From contig WGFD01000345.1 of NCBI GenBank assembly GCA_015492395.1, forward strand, positions 1 through 13,179: a stretch of DNA of 13,179 bases. The letters are read 5' to 3'. The translations under genes were made by a program, and so were the position numbers. The DNA comes from Deltaproteobacteria bacterium. GTDB lineage: Bacteria; Desulfobacterota; GWC2-55-46; S146-70. Position 1 is the stretch's first letter. The number at the start of each line of letters is the position of its first letter. Shown piece after piece: positions 1 to 7,230 of the stretch. The notes under the pieces are model-generated. The model was not told the origin of the DNA. It did no database searches and was given only the letters and a program-made list of their open reading frames with translations.

Positions 1-275
1 CCGCTCATCATGTTGGCAAGCTCCCTGAAGACCGGGTTCTTCCTGTCGAGATAATAGTCATCGATTATCAAGGTATCTTTTGCGACGGCAAGGACGATAT
101 CCGGCCTCAATTCAAAGAGCTTTTGCAGCAACGCTTGCGCCCTGTCGAGAGTCTTCTTGATAGACGGATGATCCGCCGGATACATGGCCACACTGTGGCG
201 GGCGATATTCAACTCGATTATCGCGCTGCTGAGCAACTGCGCATCCAGCGGAAGGTCTCTATTATCTTCCGGCAT
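1..275 (-). CDS. N-terminus of a conserved protein (HEAT/HD-type signalling protein N-terminal module), truncated by window edge
   Basis: The start ATG is at 275-273, preceded by a good ribosome binding site (AGGAG, 284-280, 4 to 5 nt upstream). Only the first 91 residues are in the window; the rest lies to the left. The visible part is soluble and mostly helical, with a conserved-looking core: LNIARHSVAMYP-DHPSIKKTL at about 22-43, ELRPDIVLAVAKDTLIIDDYYLD at about 55-78, then KNPVFRELA. From memory, this pattern opens longer deltaproteobacterial and Nitrospirota proteins annotated as HEAT-repeat or HD-domain proteins. That is family recollection, not a search result. The gene is divergent from nadE across a 280-bp intergenic region with a 20-bp palindrome 35 bp upstream of this start, a position suited to an operator. 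The function is unknown because the downstream domains are missing. Confidence 0.75.
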   Translation of the reverse strand, partial: MPEDNRDLPLDAQLLSSAIIELNIARHSVAMYPADHPSIKKTLDRAQALLQKLFELRPDIVLAVAKDTLIIDDYYLDRKNPVFRELANMMS

Positions 276-309
276 ATAGCTCCTATTTAAAGTACGTGGT
301 GCGATCCGC

Positions 310-329
310 TTTGAGCCATATGGCTCAAA
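310..329. promoter_or_regulatory. 20-bp perfect palindrome, operator-like
   Basis: The half-site TTTGAGCCAT at 310-319 is followed directly by its exact reverse complement at 320-329, with no spacer. It sits between two divergent genes, 35 bp from the start of the leftward gene and 227 bp from nadE. No T-run follows on either strand, so a terminator is unlikely. A binding site for a homodimeric regulator is the simplest reading. The half-sites begin TTGA as in FNR/CRP sites, but the spacing does not fit those families. Confidence 0.5.
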
Positions 330-397
330 TATAAGAGCGGGGTTTTCAACACTATTATCGGCCGATTAATGCCATTTCTTAATCACTCCGCACCAAC

Positions 398-508
398 GAA
401 CCGGTTCATGCAGATTAGTCCAAAATCCGGTTGGAACCCTGGGCAAACCATCGAGGCACTCGAAGATACAGACAGTTTCAGGGCCCGGCCGCAACAGAAT
501 CCGGGACC
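398..508 (+). other. Structured stretch upstream of nadE (several small inverted repeats)
   Basis: Three self-complementary elements lie ahead of nadE: a 10-bp palindrome GAACCGGTTC (398-407), whose arm can also pair with CCGGTT at 427-432; a 5-bp stem with a 3-nt loop, TCGAG/CTCGA (451-463); and an 8-bp stem with one mismatch (481-488 with 501-508, 12-nt loop). They could form a leader structure if transcription starts upstream of about 390. I cannot match them to a known riboswitch, and the significance is uncertain. Confidence 0.25.
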
Positions 509-555
509 AATATATAGCCTTTACAGCCACATATGCTTTTGATAAGCTTGAGATC

Positions 556-2289
556 ATGCACTCACTTAGAATCGCGATGGCCCAGATGAACGCCACGGTG
601 GGGGACCTCGACGGCAATTATAAAAAGATAGTCAGGCTTGTAGAGGATGCAAAAGATCGCAGATCCGACCTTATAGTCTTCCCTGAACTGGCAATAACCG
701 GTTATCCACCCGAGGACCTTCTCCTGAAACCGCAGTTCATCGACGGCAATATCGGATGCATAGAGAAGATAGCCGCCAAGGTTGGCGGCATCACCGCTAT
801 CATAGGTTTTGTTGACAAAAAAGAAGATATCTTCAATGCCGCAGCGGTGATACACAACAGGAAGATCGCGACCGTCTACCATAAGATGTTCCTTCCAAAT
901 TACGGGGTCTTCGACGAGGAACGGTACTTCCGCTCGGGAACCACCCCCGTTAATATAGTCCTTGGAGAAATCATTATAGGCTTAGGAATATGTGAGGATA
1001 TCTGGTATCCCGATGGGCCGGCAAGGGTCCAGTCACTTGCGGGAGCACAGGTTATAGTGAATATAAATGCATCGCCTTACCATATGGGCAAAGCACACTT
1101 GCGGGAAGAGATTCTGGCAACAAGGGCGACCGACAATTGCGCGATTATAGTCTACAACAATCTTGTAGGCGGTCAGGATGAACTTGTCTTTGACGGTCAT
1201 GGAATGGTCCTGAATGAGGAGGGTGAAGTAATAGCAAGAGGAAAGGCATTCTGTGAAGATCTGCTCATAACGGATCTCGACATAGAGGCCGTTTTCAGAA
1301 AGAGGCTTCACGATCCCAGGTGGAGAAAGGAGAAAGAGGCTGCCGAGGCAAGGGTAGAAGAGATAGTACTATCCGGAGGCAAGACGAAGACAAAGAGGAG
1401 AACTAAACCCGTCACACCGCGTGGAACCACACAACTCTCGCTCATAGAGGAAGTCTATCTCGCCTTAACAACCGGGACAAAGGATTACGTCCTGAAAAAC
1501 GGCTTCAGGCATGTGCTGATAGGATTAAGCGGCGGTATAGATTCCTCACTTGTTGCCGCTATTGCAGTGGCGGCCTTGGGGAAAGAACATGTAAGCGGTG
1601 TATTCATGCCATCTCAGTATACATCCAAAGAAAGCGAAGAAGATGCCATGGCCCTTGCGGATAACCTCGGTATAGAGATATATACAATACCCATGGAGGA
1701 AATCTTCAAGTCGTACCTCAGGACGCTGGACCGGGTCTTTACGGGCTTGAAGCCGAACGTCACAGAGGAAAATATACAGGCCAGGATACGCGGCAATATA
1801 CTCATGGCGCTGTCCAACAAGTTCGGCTGGCTGGTGTTGACTACAGGTAACAAGAGCGAAATGAGTGTGGGATACGCGACACTCTACGGAGACATGGCCG
1901 GTGGGTTCGCCGTAATAAAGGATCTGCCGAAAACCATGGTATACAACCTTGCGGAGCACATAAACAATGTGCAAAATACGGAGCTGATACCATCGAGGGT
2001 CCTTACGAAGGAACCGTCCGCGGAGCTGAAGCCGGACCAAAGAGACCGGGACACACTGCCCCCCTACGATGTCCTCGACCAGATACTCAAGGCCTACATC
2101 GAGGAAGACATGGACCTCCCTGGAATTCTTGCCAAAGGGTTCGAACGGGAAATCGTGATAAAGGTCATCAAGATGGTGGATGCCAGTGAATACAAGAGAA
2201 GGCAGGCCCCTCCCGGCATAAAGATAACGCCACGCGCCTTCGGCAAGGACAGAAGGATGCCGATCACTAACAGATACGAGAGCTATTGA
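556..2289 (+). CDS. nadE: Glutamine-dependent NAD+ synthetase
   Basis: This cytosolic enzyme makes NAD+ from deamido-NAD+ (nicotinate adenine dinucleotide), ATP and glutamine, the last step of NAD synthesis. Both expected domains are present in the 577-residue product. The N-terminal nitrilase-type glutaminase (about 5-260) has the catalytic triad Glu44 ([14 protein letters not shown]), Lys110 ([14 protein letters not shown]) and Cys146 (GICEDIW). The C-terminal synthetase (about 295-577) has the PP-loop SGGIDSS (325-331) and the conserved block [16 protein letters not shown] (431-446). A basic linker rich in Lys and Arg (276-289) joins them. The length fits single-chain bacterial NadE, which makes its own ammonia. 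ATG 556 is chosen because the protein then opens with the family-typical [15 protein letters not shown]; the ribosome binding site is weak (TTGAG, 548-552). It is convergent with the next gene. No frameshift or missing catalytic residue is seen. Confidence 0.97.
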   Translation: MHSLRIAMAQMNATVGDLDGNYKKIVRLVEDAKDRRSDLIVFPELAITGYPPEDLLLKPQFIDGNIGCIEKIAAKVGGITAIIGFVDKKEDIFNAAAVIHNRKIATVYHKMFLPNYGVFDEERYFRSGTTPVNIVLGEIIIGLGICEDIWYPDGPARVQSLAGAQVIVNINASPYHMGKAHLREEILATRATDNCAIIVYNNLVGGQDELVFDGHGMVLNEEGEVIARGKAFCEDLLITDLDIEAVFRKRLHDPRWRKEKEAAEARVEEIVLSGGKTKTKRRTKPVTPRGTTQLSLIEEVYLALTTGTKDYVLKNGFRHVLIGLSGGIDSSLVAAIAVAALGKEHVSGVFMPSQYTSKESEEDAMALADNLGIEIYTIPMEEIFKSYLRTLDRVFTGLKPNVTEENIQARIRGNILMALSNKFGWLVLTTGNKSEMSVGYATLYGDMAGGFAVIKDLPKTMVYNLAEHINNVQNTELIPSRVLTKEPSAELKPDQRDRDTLPPYDVLDQILKAYIEEDMDLPGILAKGFEREIVIKVIKMVDASEYKRRQAPPGIKITPRAFGKDRRMPITNRYESY

Positions 2290-2364
2290 TTGGCGGGAAA
2301 GTTCCCCTCCATGGATAAGGCAGTCCCTTCAGGACCTTAAGCGGATTTGGTTTCCGAATGGGTG

Positions 2365-2655
2365 CTAGCGCGGCCGTTTCAAGATATCCTTTATTCGCTT
2401 CCTGAGATAAGGATACCATTCTCTTCCGGCAAGGACCGTCCCCAAGCCGAAGAAAAACCAGCTGCAAGCAGATGAAAGGGCGAATACATATGTCTTAATC
2501 TTGACCGTCACCGAGAGTGCGGGTATGACCAAGTAGAGTGGGTATACCACGAAACTCATCGTTATCAAGACCACTCCCACTCTGAACAGAAGGCCCTTCC
2601 TGCCCCTCACGTCGCCGAACTCGCCGTCACAGTCTTGAGAGTATCCGTCCTCCAT
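2365..2655 (-). CDS. Small membrane protein of unknown function (two predicted helices)
   Basis: This is a 96-residue protein with an acidic N-terminal tail (1-18), two hydrophobic segments (about 23-46 and 55-77) and a strongly basic C-terminal tail (KRIKDILKRPR). The positive-inside rule suggests the C-terminus is cytoplasmic, and with two helices the N-terminus would be too. The conserved-looking GREWYPYLRKR segment after the second helix gives it the feel of a real family; I do not recognise a name. ATG 2655 has no good ribosome binding site upstream; a GGAGG run just inside the coding sequence does not lead to an in-frame start at suitable distance. It is convergent with nadE, 75 bp apart, with no clear terminator between. 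Coding status is likely but not certain. Confidence 0.65.
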   Translation of the reverse strand: MEDGYSQDCDGEFGDVRGRKGLLFRVGVVLITMSFVVYPLYLVIPALSVTVKIKTYVFALSSACSWFFFGLGTVLAGREWYPYLRKRIKDILKRPR

Positions 2656-3050
2656 GGCATTGCCGAATATATAAACATATTACCATCCAACTTTGCAACC
2701 AAAATCCACCACCTAACGAGCGGCAGCCCCATCTGCCTGTCTAACCTTATCTTGCTCCGTATCGACAGAAACGGCTCTAACAGGCAAAGAGTCCAAGTGC
2801 TTTCTTAAATACAGGTAACTGCTCATAACCGGAAGGCACATTCCCGTCTATGAACTCCGCATGCAGGAATCTGCCGGGTAGACACAAAACACTCCCCATT
2901 GCAGCGATACTCTCATGATTCCGGGTGCAAACCCCTCTCATCGAATACTTCCTTCTAAATTCCATACTTATGGGGATAATCCATCTCCATAATATGGCAG
3001 GTAACTAAAGAATTTGCCTATCCTGCCGATTATATAAGTAGAGGTGCATT
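2656..3050. other. 395-bp stretch without a confident gene
   Basis: This separates the divergent small membrane protein and the conserved gene at 3051. It holds the possible degraded minus-strand ORF described separately (2777-2990). An AT-rich TATATAAG segment at 3031-3038 precedes the ribosome binding site of the next gene but is too close to its start to be a convincing -10 box. I see no RNA gene or repeat here. Confidence 0.5.
2777..2990 (-). pseudogene. Possible remnant of a degraded gene, unrecognised
   Basis: The minus strand carries an open stretch ending at 2777 whose translation looks protein-like (LPGRFLHAEFIDGN, then GYEQLPVFKKALGLFAC). There is no ribosome binding site before its only ATG at 2965. 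A second frame beginning at ATG 2990 gives MEMDYPHKYGI, a stop at 2957-2955, then KEVFDERGLHPES in the same frame. Two overlapping protein-like readings in different frames would fit an older, frameshifted gene, but at 60 residues chance is a real alternative. I do not recognise a family. Confidence 0.2.
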
Positions 3051-3656
3051 ATGTTAGAGAATAAAAGCATCCAGGAGTACTTTAGGGAAGTGGTAAAAGA
3101 CGCCATCAGGAACCATGATCTTGATATCTATGAGTCCACGGAGTTTTACATAGTCAACCTTCTCACCGAATACACAAGGACAGAGAACTTCTATGCATCC
3201 ACCAAGGACGGTTCCTTTGCCGAGGAACCACTGGCGCTGGTCCTCGTCAAGGCCCTCGGATCCGACCTCGGAGAGAGGATCCTGCTGCTGCGCAAGGTGG
3301 GCGATGTCTCACTCTTCATATCAGGCTTCTTCTCCGACAGCCTGAACAGGAAGGTGGTGGACATAGACTACTACATATCGATGGGCGAAAACGCTTACGG
3401 ACACCTATCCCACCTGGTAAGGGCCAGGACGCCGGAGAATCAACTCTCCACGGTATTCAATGAGCTCTCCAAGAAGTTCATTCCGTTCGTGGAGGTCCTC
3501 TCCGAAGTGAGCGAGCAGAACTCCATTACCTCCATGGATGATATCATGAGACTGTATGAAAAGTGGCTGAAGACTAAAGGTAAACGGTACGCGAAACTGT
3601 TAAGGGAGAAAGGGATTCTGCCTATTCCCGGCCATACCATGACCAACCCCCACTAA
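3051..3656 (+). CDS. Conserved protein of unknown function
   Basis: This is a 201-residue soluble protein with no signal peptide or membrane segment. A good ribosome binding site (GAGG, 3041-3044) lies 6 nt ahead of ATG 3051. The most conserved-looking block is about 80-117: LRKVGDVSLFISGFF, then DSLNRKVVDIDYYISMGENAYG. It follows a helical part with the motif YTRTENFY (41-48) and EEPLALVLVKAL (58-69). I recall similar proteins as uncharacterised families in Deltaproteobacteria and Myxococcota, but I cannot give a function. The C-terminus is basic (KTKGKRYAKLLREKG). It stands alone: convergent with the MscS channel, with a palindromic repeat in the 137-bp gap. No frameshift is seen. Confidence 0.85.
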   Translation: MLENKSIQEYFREVVKDAIRNHDLDIYESTEFYIVNLLTEYTRTENFYASTKDGSFAEEPLALVLVKALGSDLGERILLLRKVGDVSLFISGFFSDSLNRKVVDIDYYISMGENAYGHLSHLVRARTPENQLSTVFNELSKKFIPFVEVLSEVSEQNSITSMDDIMRLYEKWLKTKGKRYAKLLREKGILPIPGHTMTNPH

Positions 3657-3670
3657 CTGTCCATATCGAC

Positions 3671-3757
3671 GCTCCCTGCAGCAAGCTGCGGGGAATGCCT
3701 GCCTGCCCGCCTGCCTGTCAATCTTGGCGGACAGGTGTGTCGCACGCAGACAGGCGC
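3671..3757. repeat. Palindromic intergenic repeat, copy 1
   Basis: This two-part element lies between convergent genes. Module 1 (3671-3695) is an imperfect inverted repeat: TCCCTGCAGC, AA, then GCTGCGGGGA. Module 2 (from 3698) has runs of CCTGCC and can fold through CCTGTC (3714-3719) with GACAGG (3730-3735). Copies with the same order lie at 9099-9142, and module 2 alone recurs at 12658-12676 in reverse. Between two converging genes it may also act as a bidirectional terminator or mRNA-end stabiliser, which is inference. Confidence 0.7.
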
Positions 3758-3793
3758 TCGCTATGCATGTTCATCGGCCGCCCAGAGGTCCTC

Positions 3794-4858
3794 CTACTCT
3801 GCGACCCCTTCCTTACTCAAAAATACGGTCTGCGTCGGATAGGCGAACTCGATTCCGCGCTTAAGGAACTCTTCCATGATCTCGATGTTGATCTTCTGCT
3901 GGATATCCATGTACTTGTTGTAATCACTGCTCATAACATAGTAAACCACCTCGAAATTGAGGCTGAAGTCCCCATAAGAAGCGAAGTGAGCACGGTCGAA
4001 TATCGTACTATTAACATTATCTATGATTCCCCTTATTATCGATGGTATCTCCTTCAGATCCTCCAGGCCCGTCTGGTAGGTCACCCCAAGGCTGAACACA
4101 ACACGCCTCTTATCCATACGTTTATAATTACGGACGCGTGAATTGGTAAGATCCGTGTTGGAAAACACCAGTTGCTCTCCACCGAGACTGCGGATCCGTG
4201 TTGTCTTGAGACCCACATGCTCGATCGTTCCCATATAGTCATCGATAATGATGAAGTCGCCTATCTCGAAAGGCCTGTCGAAAAGTATGGCAAAGTAGCT
4301 GAACAGATCACCCAGAACAGCCTGCGCGGCGAGCGCGACCGCCACGCCGCCGATACCCAGGCCGGCGATCACGGTGGAGATCTTGAAGCCAAGGTTGTCC
4401 AGCAGGAACGCAATGCCGATTCCCCACATCACAACCTTTATTACCGGGAATATACCTCTTATATTGCCGGCCTGAACCGTCCCACCCTCCTTCCTGGCCC
4501 AGTACATCTCTATCACGTAAATAACCAGGGCGATCAGGAAACGGACGCCGAAAAAGGTCAGGACCACCACTCCCAGGACGTCGATATACTTATTCAAGGC
4601 CGGAGGCAGGACCAGAATACGCACCGCAAGGTAGAAGGAACCGAAATAAAAGATGGGAAAGAGGGTCTTTTCAAAGGTATGGATCATGAAGTCGTCTATC
4701 TTCGTAGACGTCCTCTCCGCCCATACCCTTAGACGCCGCAGGATGATATGCTTGAATACCCTTACAAGCAAGAGAGCGACGAGAAAGACCGCAACGCTAA
4801 TGACATAGTCCAGTATCCTGTTCTGATAGAATGTCTGGTAAAACAACTCCTGAAACAT
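3794..4858 (-). CDS. MscS-family small-conductance mechanosensitive channel
   Basis: This 354-residue inner-membrane channel probably opens under membrane tension to release solutes after hypo-osmotic shock. Predicted helices lie at about 16-38, 63-84, 93-118 and 136-153. The pore-lining helix follows at about 161-192, with the Gly/Ala-rich pattern GLGIGGVAVALAAQAVLGDL (166-185). Next come the family-typical beta-domain, starting FDRPFEIGDFI (193-203), with TIEHVGLKTTRIRSL at 211-225, and the cytoplasmic alpha/beta domain (about 250-345). It has one or two more N-terminal helices than the three-helix E. coli MscS, common in this family. The ribosome binding site is an unusual G-run (AGGGGGG, about 4868-4862) before ATG 4858. 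It is divergent from the MinD-like gene, so it is likely transcribed alone. A specific subfamily cannot be assigned. Confidence 0.93.
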   Translation of the reverse strand: MFQELFYQTFYQNRILDYVISVAVFLVALLLVRVFKHIILRRLRVWAERTSTKIDDFMIHTFEKTLFPIFYFGSFYLAVRILVLPPALNKYIDVLGVVVLTFFGVRFLIALVIYVIEMYWARKEGGTVQAGNIRGIFPVIKVVMWGIGIAFLLDNLGFKISTVIAGLGIGGVAVALAAQAVLGDLFSYFAILFDRPFEIGDFIIIDDYMGTIEHVGLKTTRIRSLGGEQLVFSNTDLTNSRVRNYKRMDKRRVVFSLGVTYQTGLEDLKEIPSIIRGIIDNVNSTIFDRAHFASYGDFSLNFEVVYYVMSSDYNKYMDIQQKINIEIMEEFLKRGIEFAYPTQTVFLSKEGVAE

Positions 4859-4876
4859 GGGTCCCCCCTACTCTTG

Positions 4877-4882
4877 ATTATA
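4877..4882 (-). promoter_or_regulatory. Candidate -10 box for the MscS gene
   Basis: The minus strand reads TATAAT exactly at 4882-4877, 18 bp upstream of the ATG. Transcription would start near 4870, leaving a leader of about 12 nt that still includes the G-rich ribosome binding site. No good -35 hexamer is seen at 16-18 bp, so the call is tentative. Confidence 0.3.
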
Positions 4883-5043
4883 GAAGGTATAACACAGATA
4901 TCTGGATTTCTCAAACGCGATTATTGAGCGCAGAACGCACAATTCTACGGCATCGAGGTTAAATTTAAAACAGATATGCCGATAGAGTATGGAGTGTACC
5001 ACTGACTAAAAGGAAGAATACGGTTTTTCTTGCGTTTTAAACG

Positions 5044-5063
5044 GCGGCGCATCCCCGTGCCGC
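5044..5063 (+). other. GC-rich hairpin upstream of the MinD-like gene
   Basis: GCGGCGC (5044-5050) pairs with GTGCCGC (5057-5063) over a 6-nt loop, with one G-U pair. It lies 60 bp upstream of the MinD-like start. It has no T-run on either side, so it is not a typical terminator; it may be a leader element or chance. Confidence 0.25.
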
Positions 5064-5123
5064 AGAAGGTCTGAACAAATCGGATCTTCCTTAAACATAT
5101 TGGTAACTTGAGGCATCTTGTCC

Positions 5124-6380
5124 ATGACTCTGATAAGCAGTAAACTGTGGGCCGTCGGAGGAGGCAAAGGCGGGGTAGGTAAGAGCTTCATAGCATCCAA
5201 CCTGGCATGCGGTCTAGCGCAAAAAGGATATATGGTAATCCTGGTGGATGCCGATCTTGCCGGAGCGAACATCCACACCCTCTTCGGGATAAGGTACCCC
5301 AAGTATACACTCGGAGACTTTCTGCGAAAGAAGGTTCATAACTTTACGGATATACTGGTGCCCACACCCCAGGCGAATCTCCACCTCATATGCGGCGCTT
5401 CCAACCTTCTCGAGCTCGCCAACCCCAAGTTCGCGCAAAAACAGAAGCTGATCAGGAATATCTCCGGCCTCAACGCCGACTACATAATAATAGATATCGG
5501 AGCAGGAGCCAACTTCAACAACCTAGACTTCTTCAACATTGCCGATATAGGTATCATAGTAGCAAGTCCGACGCCTACTTCCATGCAGAATGCCTACAGC
5601 TTCCTTAAGGGAGCGGTCCACAGAAGGCTTCTAGGCATATTCCCGGAGAAGCCTATAGTCAAAGAGAAGATCTTCTCCATACTGGAAGGCAAGGACAATG
5701 TAAAGAATATGGTGGGATTGATCGAATCGATCCAGGAGATAGACAAGGACGCATCGTACGAAGTCATCAAGACGCTCATAAAGAACAGATACAGGCTCAT
5801 AACCAACATGGCCACAGAGAAGGAGGGGGAGCGGGTCTCCAAGGCAATGTCAGGCGTCGCCTATCAATTTCTCAGGATGAAACTTCTGCACCTTGGGAAT
5901 ATAGCCAACGACAAAGGAGTAGAACTCTCCATCAGGAAGATGAAGCCATTGATGCTATCCGGGGACACAGATATATCGCGATCCATCCGGAATATTGTCG
6001 ACAGGATAGTGGCCGAAACAGATCTGTCCAAGGAGAAGAGCGGGCCGGAAAAGAGGAGCAAGAGGACCGCAACCTCGATTAGCAGGGGATATTCCCAGGC
6101 CAATACGCATCTCTGTCTCAGTGACGAGATCGTATACAAGGGCAAGAAGCTGAGGATTCAAACAGAGGACCTGGGAACAGAAAAAGCGCAGATACTCTCG
6201 ATAGTATACTCCGGCGGACGTATATTCTTTTCAAAAAAGATCGACTATAAGGATATTCTCGACAAGGAAGACTCAAAGCGGATAATCTACGAGAAGGTAA
6301 ACCGGCAGCATAGGACCATGGTCGCGGGGATAAACGCAGGAAAGCTTAATCAGATCTTTCGTGAGAACGGGAATATATAG
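5124..6380 (+). CDS. MinD/ParA-type ATPase with an extra C-terminal module
   Basis: This 418-residue P-loop ATPase belongs to the SIMIBI (MinD/ParA/FlhG) class, whose members dimerise on ATP to position cell structures. The deviant Walker A GKGGVGKS is at 14-21, the A' segment VILVDADLAGAN with Asp42 and Asp44, and the Walker B DYIIIDIGAG around Asp124. A charged Lys/Arg/Glu-rich linker (about 301-324) leads to a second small domain (about 333-403) with KGKKLRIQTEDLG, YSGGRIFF and SKKIDYKDIL. I recall this module in other deltaproteobacterial proteins but have no function for it. A MinD-type amphipathic membrane-targeting helix is not obvious at the end. GAGG (5110-5113) serves ATG 5124 at 10 nt; an in-frame TTG at 5118 adds two residues and is the alternative. 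The PilZ gene follows 6 nt after the stop, so co-transcription is likely. Typical flagellar neighbours (flhF, fliA) are not in the window. Confidence 0.88.
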   Translation: MTLISSKLWAVGGGKGGVGKSFIASNLACGLAQKGYMVILVDADLAGANIHTLFGIRYPKYTLGDFLRKKVHNFTDILVPTPQANLHLICGASNLLELANPKFAQKQKLIRNISGLNADYIIIDIGAGANFNNLDFFNIADIGIIVASPTPTSMQNAYSFLKGAVHRRLLGIFPEKPIVKEKIFSILEGKDNVKNMVGLIESIQEIDKDASYEVIKTLIKNRYRLITNMATEKEGERVSKAMSGVAYQFLRMKLLHLGNIANDKGVELSIRKMKPLMLSGDTDISRSIRNIVDRIVAETDLSKEKSGPEKRSKRTATSISRGYSQANTHLCLSDEIVYKGKKLRIQTEDLGTEKAQILSIVYSGGRIFFSKKIDYKDILDKEDSKRIIYEKVNRQHRTMVAGINAGKLNQIFRENGNI

Positions 6381-6386
6381 GTTCAT

Positions 6387-7112
6387 ATGAATAAGATAGC
6401 TCTCATAGGATCAAGCGATTTTCTTAATACAACCCTCTTCGACATCTTGAAGGACAGTGAATTCAAGGTGGACAGATACGATCCGGACTCTCCCATCCTG
6501 GCAGACCCTTCCGTGCTCAAGGCATATGACATTATCGTGGTAGATACGAACCTCTACAAAGAGGCGGACGAAGGCTTTTTCACCTTCCTGCTCTCTATAA
6601 AGGATTTTCTGCTGGCCGGCGCCGAAAACAGTATCCATAGGATCTTTCCAGAATCATCGTCACACATCGGTGACAACATGAGTCCGGAGGATATTATAGC
6701 CAGGATCAACAGTATCATATACAAGAACTCCGACATAAAAGACCGTCCGGTGCGGAAAACACCCAGGATTGTAACCAATATAGATGTAGAGTATGAATCT
6801 CATGGCATGTACCACAAGAGCAAACTGATCAATCTAAGCGCCAACGGAGCATTTATCAGCTCACTCAATCCACTGCCATACGGCTCCCTCTTAAAGCTTA
6901 CATTCCACCTGAACGGGAAGGAGACAAGGATCGAGGCGGTCGGCCGGGTGATCTACAATATCGGCTATAACCTGGACAACGGCCTCATCACCCAACCGGG
7001 CTCAACCGATAAGCGGATTATCGCCATGCCGGGAATGGGAGTCTTCTTCGAGGAGATATCCGAGGCACACAGGCAGGCGATCAAGTCCTTTATCGAGTCG
7101 AATCTATATTAA
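6387..7112 (+). CDS. PilZ-domain protein with receiver-like N-terminus (probable c-di-GMP sensor)
   Basis: This is a 241-residue soluble protein. The N-terminal 115 residues have a receiver-like pattern (MNKIALIGSSDF, then AYDIIVVDTNL with Asp53 where a phosphoacceptor would sit). The acidic pair normally following strand 1 is missing (SSD instead), so phosphorylation is doubtful. The C-terminal PilZ domain (about 120-238) keeps both c-di-GMP contact motifs: RxxxR at 123-127 (RKTPR) and NxSxxG at 149-154 (NLSANG), plus a GMGVFFEEI block near 216-224. Binding of c-di-GMP is therefore likely by family knowledge. It starts 6 nt after the MinD-like gene with only a weak purine-rich stretch ahead, suggesting translational coupling. 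The inferred role is a c-di-GMP-responsive partner of that ATPase, perhaps in motility, pili or polarity. Confidence 0.9.
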   Translation: MNKIALIGSSDFLNTTLFDILKDSEFKVDRYDPDSPILADPSVLKAYDIIVVDTNLYKEADEGFFTFLLSIKDFLLAGAENSIHRIFPESSSHIGDNMSPEDIIARINSIIYKNSDIKDRPVRKTPRIVTNIDVEYESHGMYHKSKLINLSANGAFISSLNPLPYGSLLKLTFHLNGKETRIEAVGRVIYNIGYNLDNGLITQPGSTDKRIIAMPGMGVFFEEISEAHRQAIKSFIESNLY

Positions 7113-7230
7113 GCCATCCATGACAGCTATCCCCGTGGGACGAAGGTCCTCCGTAGGTCCAGATTAACCGGATAAACACTGCGCAGCCTGCTACCGGAAT
7201 CCAGGGAAGATCCCCCATTAACCATGGTAT

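Noticed and set aside
311..328. FNR/CRP-type site reading of the palindrome
   Set aside because: The TTGA...TCAA ends match but the spacing is four bases too long for FNR, and the CRP half-site TGTGA is absent.
442..449. GGCAAACC, as in the core of c-di-GMP-I riboswitches
   Set aside because: The second conserved block (GGACGCAAAGCC-like) and the P3 stem are missing downstream, so only 8 bases match.
366..617. Minus-strand open frame overlapping the nadE start
   Set aside because: It overlaps the certain nadE N-terminus and has no ribosome binding site or recognisable domain.
771..787. GCCGCC...GGCGGC inverted repeat
   Set aside because: It lies inside nadE coding sequence and is explained by Ala and Gly codons.
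2290..2364. Terminator between nadE and the convergent small gene
   Set aside because: Only a short GGGAA/TTCCC stem with a 2-nt loop and a bulged stem near 2319-2340 were found, neither with a T-run.
4172..4732. Plus-strand open frame of 186 codons opposite the MscS gene
   Set aside because: Antisense shadow; the composition (His, Asp, Gln-rich) is typical of a reverse-frame reading and no ribosome binding site is seen.
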